This document shows, piece after piece, positions 1 to 10,000 of a DNA stretch of 64,000 nucleotides. The DNA is from Heliopora coerulea (taxonomy: Eukaryota; Cnidaria; Anthozoa; Scleralcyonacea; Helioporidae), in the NCBI GenBank assembly GCA_030142905.1, contig JASJOG010000108.1, positions 759,001 through 823,000 of the forward strand, read 5' to 3'. Made by a program: the position numbers and the translations under genes. Below the pieces are notes generated by a model. The model was not told the DNA's origin. It saw only the letters and a program-made list of their open reading frames with translations, and ran no database searches. Position 1 is the stretch's first letter. Each line of letters starts with the position of its first letter.

Positions 1-1
1 T

Positions 2-190
2 TTTAAATGGTTTTACGCTTTGGGAAAACTCGAACATGGTAACCACTCATACTGTTACTGGAGACAAAACAAACGAGAATTGTTAGATGTGATACCTGAC
101 AATACTGTAGCTTGCCATGGTTGTAATGATATCGTGATGTGTCAAGCCCTCTGGAATGAGAAAGCAAAAACTTGCGCGCGTAACATTTGA
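2..190 (+). CDS. Possible 3' coding end of an upstream gene (partial, unrecognised)
   Basis: The frame starting at base 2 is open from the left edge to a TGA at 188-190, giving 62 codons. The peptide is rich in Cys, Trp and His (for example YCYWRQN and VACHGCNDIVMCQALW), which is unusual for translated intergenic AT-rich DNA and suggests a real terminal exon. I do not recognise the family, and no splice acceptor can be tested because the start lies outside the window. It could also be a chance open frame. It lies about 470 bp upstream of the galactosyltransferase start codon on the same strand. Confidence 0.3.
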   Translation, partial: FKWFYALGKLEHGNHSYCYWRQNKRELLDVIPDNTVACHGCNDIVMCQALWNEKAKTCARNI

Positions 191-662
191 CGTGGAAACG
201 GCAAACCGCAAACGGAAATCTGATGTCATTGGTTTCCCTTTAACGTGAACCTTAACCCTTGTATTTGACTTGGTTTGAAAAATATCTTACTCAAAATTTT
301 ACTGAAATCTTTGGTTTTATTGTCCCCGCATCGCCAATTTTTGGTTTTCAACTTTGAAACAGGGAAACCACGGAGAACTCCGAATACGATGCACCGGTTG
401 CCCCTTAGCATGTCCGCGAGGACTGGTACCTAACAGCTGCTATCGAAGATGACGTAGAAAGTCGGTGTAATGTTGAGTGAACCAAGTGAGGGTTGTTTTA
501 AGTTGATACTCGTTTGTGGGTTTTATCAATTGACTTGGTTTATCCTTCTGTGTATCCCTGTGTTATGTTTTCACTCTTAGCGTCAAGGAAGAGAAGGCAG
601 GAGAACATAAACTGTTGATGTCTTGAAAACAACCGCAAGTGAGGGCACGTGTGAGCGGAGAA
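191..662. other. Upstream/5' region of the galactosyltransferase gene
   Basis: No convincing coding sequence, RNA or repeat is visible. It should contain the promoter and 5' UTR of the gene starting at 663. I see no TATA box in a position I could defend. Confidence 0.4.
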
Positions 663-1065
663 ATGGCGAAGAATGTTAAGTGTTTCCTCATCACATCTTG
701 TTTTATTGCCCTTGGCTTAACACTTTTTCGTTTCGCTTTTCTTTATCGTGACACGCTGTCGTCGAAAATAAGGATTTACAGTTATTATATTGGTGAATAC
801 AAGCTGCAAATAGGCCAACTTGGAAACAACGTCGAAAGAATTGAATGGCCTTCCAACGTATCCCACGTAACGAGCTCCCCCGATGAAACTAGGAACGATG
901 AAACCAAACCAGTTGTTGTGCCAGTTGAAAAAGAAAGTTCGAAAGTGTTGATTGGGATAACATCAAGAACTGGACAGAATATTCAGGAATCTACCACTGT
1001 CAAACCTGTCGTCACCACACAGTCCAGACAGCTTCAACTTTGCTCCAAAGAAGGCGAAAAACTAG
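663..1065 (+). CDS. B4GALT: B4GALT exon 1: tail, membrane anchor, stem
   Basis: Encodes residues 1-134 plus one base of codon 135. It includes the hydrophobic anchor and the Thr/Ser/Val-rich stem, and ends with Cys127, which aligns with the Cys before the VGP motif in animal homologues. The donor is ACTAG|GTAAAA. Reading past it gives only a short tail to a stop at 1100. Confidence 0.88.
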
Positions 1066-4000
1066 GTAAAATAATCACGAAAACATTTATTAAAATTTAG
1101 TTCACGTGGTGAATAACACCCTTTCCAATTTTTCCCTCCAGAAATTATCCATTTTACATTTTCACCATCGCAGTGATGGAGTATGACTTACTAACACCAA
1201 CCGTATTGTATCAGTTTATTCTTTTGTCAACTTTTCTCTTTACCTGAAGTCAATTTTAGTTCCCACTAAAACGTTGGTGGACACCCAGTTACCTATATTA
1301 CTAACAAAACAAAAATTTGAAGGTGCCTCTATATGTAATTACATGTGCATCCTGCAATTTATTAATCCAATGTTTGCTAGTTATTTTGAAGAAAAATTGC
1401 CATGATTCAAAAATCTGTTATCTGTGCAGCAAATTCCAGGTGGACTTTCTCAAAAAACCCACTTCTCTATGAATATCTCCTCAGCTGGAGAAGACTTGTG
1501 GAAATCCTGAAGGCATTAGCCCAAGGGACTTTTCCATATTTTCCCAAGGCAGTATCACTTTGGAATCCTGTTTTTTATTGGCCTAGGAATATTTGATAAG
1601 TATAAGCCACAAAGGGAGGCTTCACATCTACGGCCAGTGCCTTGAATAGAAAGGTTCATTTTTTTCAATTTCCCCATGTTATTCATGATGGAAATTTAGT
1701 AGATTCACCAAAAATTTCCTGATATGAGCAATTAAAAAAACCAGTGCATTGATTCAGGTGAACTATTCACTATTGTTTTTTTTTCAAAAGCAGATATATG
1801 TTTAAATATTAATAAAATATCAATCATCTTATGCAAGCCTCGAAGTTAGTGCTGGTCACCTGTAATTAAGTAATAAAACTATCCTGTTTGACCAGCAAAT
1901 ATTGTGGTTTACTGCTCATCCATCACTAGTAAATTTTTTTTTTTTTTTCACAAAAAACACGAATAATATCAAGTTTCTTATTTCAGAAAATGTTACTTTT
2001 GTTATCGTTGTGAATGTATATTTCAGGAAAAAGCTGATGTCTTGCAACTCAAAATGCTACAAGCATTATAGAAATTCCTCCTGTTGAAACACTTGAATCA
2101 CAGGTTACAGGTTACTAATGTGCGATACCTCATCGTACATAGCAGTCATCCTCACTCTTTGCTTGTCACTATGGAGAACAACTGTTCTGTCTGTTGCTGT
2201 CCAAATACTAAATATTCATGCATAATTTGTGCAGTGACCATTTGTAATGTGTGTTCTTGGCTACAGCGAAAAACAATATTGGGTTGGATGTGTTCTGAGT
2301 GATGATAAGTGAAGTACAAGTAACCTTTCGCTGGCGAAAAGTGAATCATGAACAGAAAACAAGCACAACTAGCACAAGTAAATTCTTTTTTTCACAGCAC
2401 CACCGAAAAGCAGTTAAAGTGCTGAAAAACGAGCAATGACCATGACTATTGAATCCAAGACAAATGAAAGTAAAGTTTATAGATCACAAAGGAAAAGGCA
2501 AATGTGCCCAGTAAAAAATCCTGTGTGACTGGCAAATTTCATCTTTAACCAGTCATGATGACTGGTAGATTTGCAAGATTGATTTCGAGGCTTGATCCTA
2601 TGTACATTCTGATTGGACAAGCCTCATTTTTTTCTCAGAGTATAGGGACATACTGACATTTTCATTTTGTATTAGAGTCCAGAAACATGGATAACATCAT
2701 GAAAACTCAAAAAAAACCTTGGTTATTTTATAAACCAAATAGAAAATAGCTTTCATGTCTCAGTACTGTGATAGAAACATTCACGATGCTACCATATTTC
2801 GCGGTGTATAAGTCAACCTGGCATATAAGTGAACCCCTTATTTTTTGACCAAAAAATCATGATTTTATGATACCCTGGGTATAAGTCAAGTCCCTCAAAT
2901 TAAATGGTTACCAGACTCAGAATGGTGTTCAAAGAAACTTTAATAACATGGCAAATCTTTTACAGCATATGTTTTAAATCTTTTAGAGTTTATTTTAATA
3001 TAGAAAACTACTCAAATGATCGGCACATTTTGTGTTTCGTAGATCTGTTTTTTTGTTGGATTGTTTCCGCCAGTCTCGAACAAGCTTCTTGCTAACACCA
3101 AACTTGCTGCTGGCAACAGAGTTTTGACTTTTCAGCCAAGTCAACAACCTTCAACTTCGTTGAAGATACAAACATATTTCAAGATACAAATTGTGCTTCG
3201 TATCTTTGTCATTTTGGAGGCATGTCAAAGTCTTTACACCATAAGAATGAGGTTTATAATAAAATACGTCGACCATGTTGATGTGCCCACTCACTAGCAA
3301 TGAGCTGATTGGTCCATTTCTTGACACATATGGAGGACTGGTACTAGTATATCTGGTCTATGATTTCAGTCAATTTCATGACCCTTTGTATAAGTTAAGG
3401 TGGACTTTTAGAGATCAGTTTTGGGTCCTAGAAAATTGACTTATACCCCACAAAGTATGGTATTATAACCAGAAAATACCCCAAAACACTCAGCTATGCC
3501 TTATCATAAGTGAACAGTAAGTGTATTGTACAGACAATAAGTGACTAGCACAACAAACATCAACCAACCCTCATCATATTACAAATGCTAACAACTATTC
3601 TGAAGATGTTAGCTGCATAGGCTGCAGAACTCAGGTTACAATCTTTTTTTAAATGTAAGTCAAGTGAGGGGGGCTTATGGTTTAAACTTTCTCTGAGAAC
3701 AACAATCTTAAGTGATCATGGTATTCTTTGATGTAGCTCTTAATCAGTCAAGTATCCTTACCATTAAGCCACAGTTATAAAATACCAAGTATGGCAAGAT
3801 TGATGTGGGTAAAACTAGACCATGTGCCTAGAAACCTGTGGTACCTTCTTGTCAGCCTCACATCAATCAGTCATTTCACATTCATTCTTTCTGGCAATCA
3901 GTTTACCATGTTCTTTAACAATTTTTCATTTTTAATTTGATATATCCTCTTCACTTTCCAAAATTTGTAATAACTAATAGAAAATTATATGTGTTAATGT

Positions 4001-7000
4001 AATATTTCTTTGTCTATCACAATTTTTTATTGTTTTTTTCCATTTTAATAGTTGGTCCTTTAGCTGTTGACCAGTCAATTCCTAGTACAGAAATAGATAT
4101 TGAGAGTTACTGGAATGAGAAAAGCTGGGTTGAGAAAGGAGGAGCCTGGAGACCAACAAAGTGCAAACCAGTTAGTAAAGTAAGTTGATAGGACAAGAAT
4201 CATTATCAGGTACAATATTTAATTATAAGATCATCCCCACAACATTTTTGAAAATGTTAATAACATTAGCAAAAGTTATGGTGCCCAGAGGTGGAAAAGG
4301 AATTGTTTTAATACACTTGTGTTACTTGGTAAATGAAGATGAAAGCTGCTTATCCTGAGGTTTTTTTTGTAATTTTTTGTTACTTTTTGTTTTGTTTTGT
4401 TTTTTTTTTCCACCATTTAAGAGCGTCTTTCTTTTTTCCTGTAGTGAGTTAGTGGAGGGTTTGGCCAAACCCTTCTTTGGTGGATTTAGGAGTTTGGCCA
4501 AATCCTTCAATGAAAAAAGTTTGAGATACACACTACATAGCTATTCCACAAACCATACATTTTCAGAACAGCCTAACTTCATTTTGTCTGTTTTGGCCTT
4601 TTTTCATGCCATAGCCTTTTAATGAAAACATGTTTTGATTTACCAGGAGAGCATAGATGTACAATAGTGCTTAATCAGTTCTGTGATGTAAAGGTACCAA
4701 TATTTGAAAATAATGTTTTTAATTTTTGGTGTTTCTGTTTCTCTTTTGAGGTGGCCATTGTAATCCCATATCGTAAACGTCAAGAACAGCTTAAGGTATT
4801 CCTTCGCCACATGCATCCAATGTTAACACGTCAACTGTTGGACTATAGGATTATGGTGATTGAACAGGTGAGCTTGTTCAGATCAACAACTAACCCCTAA
4901 AGTTGTAGTGAATTGGTTTGTAGGCACACCATTGCGAACACTGAAGCAGGCAGTGTGGATTATAACGGTCGGCAATCGGCTATTTGCCGAACAAAAATGC
5001 CGAATGGCCGATCAATTTTATTCTGCACGGACATCTTGACCGATCAAATAAAATACACAGTTTTCATCTAACTTAAAGGTGTATTTTTGATTAATACTGT
5101 TCAAAAAAACATAAACCTACCAACTGTTAAATATTTGGATGGAAAATAGTGTACAGAAAAAAACCTTGAGCTTTTCTTTTAGCAGACACATTTGACAGAC
5201 TGCACTTATTTTGTTGTAGAAATCGCCATTTGAAAATTGAAATATTTAATTATCGAGCCCAGCCTACTCTCAGATTCCGCACCGTTTGCTCACACGTGTA
5301 ATTGCACGTAGAAGAAACACGTGCAGATCATTCAAAGTTTAAAGTTCAAATGCGTTTTTACACGTGTATACAGTCGAACCTCTACTTACGGACACCTCCC
5401 GGAAGCGGACACCTCCCGGAAGCGGACACCTCTTGTAAGCGGACACTGTTTTTGGGTCCCGACCAAAACACTATTAAATTACTACATTTACAACCTCTCC
5501 AAGGCGGACACTTCCCGTAAGCGGACGCGGACACCAATTACACCTTCCCAAACAACATTTTAACCTCTCGTAAGCGGACAGACTGGATTTATTTTCTGTT
5601 AAATTAATAATTATCCTGCTTAGATAACTATACAGTATTAGGATAGAAATATATGTGTTTGATACATTCATTAAGTTATTAACTGAGCTGATGACAGGTC
5701 GATGCGGAAACTATATATGTATGAATTAAATCCGTTATTGTAGCGTCGAATCATTAGCAGTCATTGTTAATTTAAATTTTCTTGTCCAACAACACATATC
5801 TAGTCTTGTGTATTTTGTTCCTCAACCAAGTCAAAGAAAATTGGTCACCCTGGAACGTATAAACGCACGGAATCTCAAGTCCGTAACCAGCCCCACGATT
5901 TATTCGTTTTCCCTTTACTGTAACACTTGCAGAATTGGACGAACGTTTCAAAAATTTGCTCACGTAGGGTACCATACTTTTGGGTATATGACCCACAACG
6001 TCAACTGTTTCATTAACAGTATTGGCATGAGATGTGCCGCTGCTTTCTGTTGATCTCCGTGATGGTTTAACAATTGCCACAGCGTGTGAATCTTTTTTGT
6101 TTTCTGGTTCCCTTTTTAACTCGTATTTTTCGTCCACTTTTGGTTCCCAAATATCCATGTATTCATGGTAACCTCGTATGTATGATTCCACATTAATGAA
6201 AGTATCCATTGCTTTGCGCTTTTGCGGAAGGGCTTTGCTAAACTATACGCCGCACGCGCAACACTTGTGGATATCATAACATCACACCTGCTCATGTTTC
6301 AGTAACAAACAAAAAGCAAAAGCTGAAGGAAAGGACCAACCAAAATCAACACTGCATAAGTCAATTAAAAATAAGAAAAAGGAAAAGTGCTCGCAACTTT
6401 GTAATGACTGCTCTGCCGAGCAGTACCTTGGTGCAGACGACTATGTCCCATTCTGCGATGACTTTATCAACATCGAAGATACAAACTGGCGAGAAGGATT
6501 AAGAAGAGAGCTGTTGAACGAAACAAGCGAAATTGACAAACGCCTAAAGTTAGATGATGGCCTTGACATTGACGAAGACACTGATGGCGAACAAGAAGAC
6601 GATGATTTCGACGTGCCTTTGAAGGAACCCGAAATTAAGACAGCTGCCAAAGCTGCAAATGTTGCGGAGAAGCTTTTAGATTTCGCATATTTCACGGGCA
6701 ACGAAGAACTTTGTCGAGCTGTATTAAATGTTAATGAGATTCTTACAGACATACGTTTAGCAGGGCAAAAGCAAGCGCACATAACAGATTATTTCAAACC
6801 ATCTTAGCAGAACTATAGACACTATAACATCATATTTACAACGGCAATGTAGATGTTATGTTGGTAATGTAGAGACACAAAGGTTTTATAGTGGAGTTTT
6901 TAGAGAAATTTGTAATGATAGCTGTAGACAATAACATTTTAAGACCACTATTGAAAGAATCATGTTTCAACAATCACTTATCTTTTAAATATTAACCAAC

Positions 7001-10000
7001 CTCTCATAAGCGGACACCTCCCGTAAGCGGACACCAGGTCGTGGTCCCGAGGGTGTCCGCTTACGGGAGATTTGACTGTATTATACAGTCGCCGCCGCTT
7101 ATATGCAAATCCTTTTTGCCAACTCAATTTTTACATATAAGCGGATTTTGCATATAAACGGATTCGTTCCCAGGACGCGCATCCAGCAAAATTATTAGCA
7201 TAATAGACAAATGACCAAAGATTAAATACCAAAACCAGAAAAAATTGTATTTATTAATAAACTAAAATATACAAGATAGCTGTTCTTAGGTTTGGAAATA
7301 ACAATTAATGTTTGCTTTTTTGCAACATTTGAACACACATCGGTGGAAATATTTGAAAGAGAAAGAATAGAACACAGACCGAAAATTGTCATCTTGTGAC
7401 TTGATATTCAAGTTGGAACAAGAAACAGACAAGTTGAAAAACGGTAATATTTCGGCTCTATTTCGTCTGATGATGACTCTGAAATAGAACCGAAATATTA
7501 CCGTTTTTCAACTTGTCCGTTTCTTGTTCCAACTTGAATATCAAGTCACACTAGAGATGACAATTTTCGGTCTGTGTTTCATTCTTTACTTTTTCAAATT
7601 GTCCTCTGGTTGTGGTATTTGTAAGAGAGTTGAATGATTTCCAGTCTTTGAAGCCGTGCAAACAAAGATAGTCCTTCATGTCGGCTAAATTAGAAATAAA
7701 TTGAGCATGAGTTATTACGGGCTTTGGTTCAGGCTCGTCGTCACTCTCCTGGATGCTTTGTTACTCGTTGATTATTGAGTTCTCATCAACTGGTGGCGCT
7801 GTTTCGAGAAAGTTGTCTGCAGATATAATTTCATCGAAAGTTTGCTGATCCATACCACGTGGAGCCGCCAACAGTTGAGCCAACGGAATATCATCATCTT
7901 CCGCCCACGAATCTTCATCGCTATCATATTTGGACACAAAACCTGCATGGCGGAAACAGTTTGCGATTGTTTTTGTGGTTATCTCAGACCAGCAGCCGAC
8001 AATCGTATTCATAGCGTCCAGCAAATCGAACGTCTTAGAAAATTCGCTCGCATCTTCGTACACGGTAAAGTTTTGCAACCGCCCAAGCATCTTGGTTTTC
8101 TACTGTTTCCAATCATTGAAACATTGAAATGCTTTCGAAAGGAAAGGAGGATTTGCAGCAATGCATTAAAAATTTTTCTTTGCATATAAGCGATTTTAGC
8201 GCAAAATTTTCAATTTTTCTTTTGCATATAACCGACTTTTGCATATAAGCGATTTGCATATAAGCGGATTAAAAAAAGGAATTTTCTTAAGGTTTGGTTT
8301 TGGATTTCCAAAATCTTTGCATATAAACGGCTTTTGCATATAAGCGACTTGCTTATAAGTGGCGGCGACTGTAGTTCCATTTTTCCATTGCTATGGCCTC
8401 TAAGCGATCAATCGACGTTTCGGCCAGCGGTTCAGACAACCAGCCTAAGAAACCCAGGAGAACTATATCAGTAGCAACCTTTGCTACTGATATAGTTTTC
8501 CTCAATAACATTGGAAAAAATCTTGTATTTATGTTCAATACTTTACAGAAAGGTGTTTACGTTCCTATAAGCTATAAACAGTTAAGATTGTAGTTTTTAC
8601 TTACATTTGTAAGTATAACTTTCTCAGTTACTTTAAAGAACATTTTCATGAAAATTGACGTGTATGACTTGTGTGACTTCATATTTGGTATTTATTATCA
8701 TAACATAACTGACGAAAAAAAATTATTGGAAAGGCCGGCCGACCATTTTTAGCCAATGTCCGAGCAACTGTCCAGTTGACCGGACATTTGTCAGACCCAA
8801 GCAAAATCGTTATAATCCACACTGGAAGCAGGTTATCTTCAAGAAAAATAATTCCTTTGTATTTTTTTTAACTGTATTAAGGAGATGATTGTTAACTTAT
8901 TAAGGGTCTGAGCATGTCCCTTTGTTGAGTAAAATCATCTAGCATTAGCCAGAGTAAAATACTAAAGTGTACCCTTGACCCATGATGGGTTAAAGCTGGA
9001 TTAATTGACATAAGCTGTAATTTTTCTTTTTTGTATTCCAGGGTGGAGAAACGCCATTCAATCGTGGAATGTTGTTCAATATTGGTTTCAAAGAAGCACA
9101 TAGGTTTCATGATTTCCAATGTTTTGTCTTCCATGACGTTGATCTTATACCTGAAGATGATAGGAATTACTATGGATGTCCAGATGCTCCACGGCACTTA
9201 TCTGTGGCAGTTGACAAATTTGATTACAGGTAGTGTTGATTCCAAGACAAGGACTAGAACTATTTTAAAAATATTCATATTCATGTTGCTGGTGTACAAA
9301 TGGGTGCACTTTTCTGGCCTGGTTTCATTATTTGCTTGTCTTCTGTCGCAGGTTACCATATGCTTCAATCTTTGGTGGGGCTGGTGCTTTCAGAAAGGAG
9401 GACTTTGAAAAAATTAATGGCTTCTCCAATAAATTTTGGGGATGGGGAGGAGAGGATGATGACTTATATAAAAGGTAAAATTAGCGTAAGAAGTATTTTC
9501 AATACGCGTGCTCTCAAGCTGTTCTCTCAGAAAAACTTTCAGAGTCCCTGACGGGAATCGAACCCGTAACCTTCTGGTCGCCGGTGAGACGCTCTAACCA
9601 TTGAGCTACAAAGACTCAGATGGTAAGCGAAGGTTAAATTTATGTACTGGTTCGTATAGATTGTAGACATATGTACTGCCAGTTTGCAAGTCTCGATATG
9701 TCGTCTATTTTTATGTTAATCAATGATGTGTTTGTGATAGCTTGCTAATTATATCCTTAATACGCACGCTCTCAAGCTGTTCTCTCAGAATAACTTTCTG
9801 AGTCCCTGACGGGAATCGAACCTGTAGCCTTCTGATCGTGGGTGAGACGCTCTAACCATTGAGCTACAAAGACTCAGATGGTGAGCGAAGGTTAAATTTA
9901 TGTGCTGGTTCGTATAGATGGTAGACATATGTACTGCCAATCTGCAAGTCTCGATATGTTGTGCGTATTAAGAACATAATAGCCAAGCTTCCACAATTAC

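Larger units (their letters stand above)
5371..7078 (+). mobile_element. Pogo/Tigger-type element 1, nested in the hAT element
   Basis: The ends are CAGTCGAACCTC on the left and GAGATTTGACTG on the right, both flanked by TA (5369-5370, 7079-7080). Near each end are several copies of a GTAAGCGGACACC-type subterminal repeat, in direct and inverted orientation. These are the classic signs of pogo/Tigger elements. It carries the C-terminal end of a transposase (+) and, on the opposite strand, a HIRAN-like open frame. The catalytic DDE region is absent. Confidence 0.85.
7086..8371 (-). mobile_element. Pogo/Tigger-type element 2, nested in the hAT element
   Basis: The ends are CAGTCGCCGCCGCTTAT on the left and, on the minus strand from the right, CAGTCGCCGCCACTTAT. 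They are flanked by TA at 7084-7085 and 8372-8373. At least eight copies of a GCATATAAGCG-like motif lie within about 80 bp of the left end and 200 bp of the right end, as expected for transposase-binding subterminal repeats. It contains a minus-strand transposase fragment and a long internal hairpin. It sits 7 bp from pogo element 1 but has different ends and different repeats, so it is a different family. Confidence 0.85.
4951..8824. mobile_element. hAT-superfamily transposon in intron 3, carrying two nested pogo elements
   Basis: A perfect 17-bp terminal inverted repeat (CAGTGTGGATTATAACG at 4951-4967, complement at 8808-8824) is flanked by a perfect 8-bp target-site duplication GAAGCAGG (4943-4950 and 8825-8832). 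CAGNG ends plus an 8-bp duplication define hAT. Without the two nested pogo elements the host element is only about 0.87 kb, so it is non-autonomous or internally deleted. GGTCGGC/GGCCGAT-like motifs recur near both ends. The perfect duplication suggests a fairly recent insertion. Confidence 0.88.

Noticed and set aside
639..662. GTG start at 639 for the galactosyltransferase
   Set aside because: GTG is not a usual animal start; ATG at 663 has a strong context and places the membrane anchor right after a short cytosolic tail.
4377..4622. Plus-strand 81-codon frame in intron 2
   Set aside because: Phe/Leu-rich translation of T-rich intron DNA with no family resemblance.
4622..4900. Single-exon 92-codon gene
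   Set aside because: Its second half is B4GALT exon 3; the first half is intron read-through before the acceptor at 4749-4750.
8892..9197. Minus-strand 101-codon frame
   Set aside because: Shadow of B4GALT exon 4 on the opposite strand.
9544..9873. Functional tRNA genes
   Set aside because: Acceptor and T arms are good, but the anticodon stems have mismatches, T33 is missing in both copies, and the two copies differ mainly in the anticodon arm.
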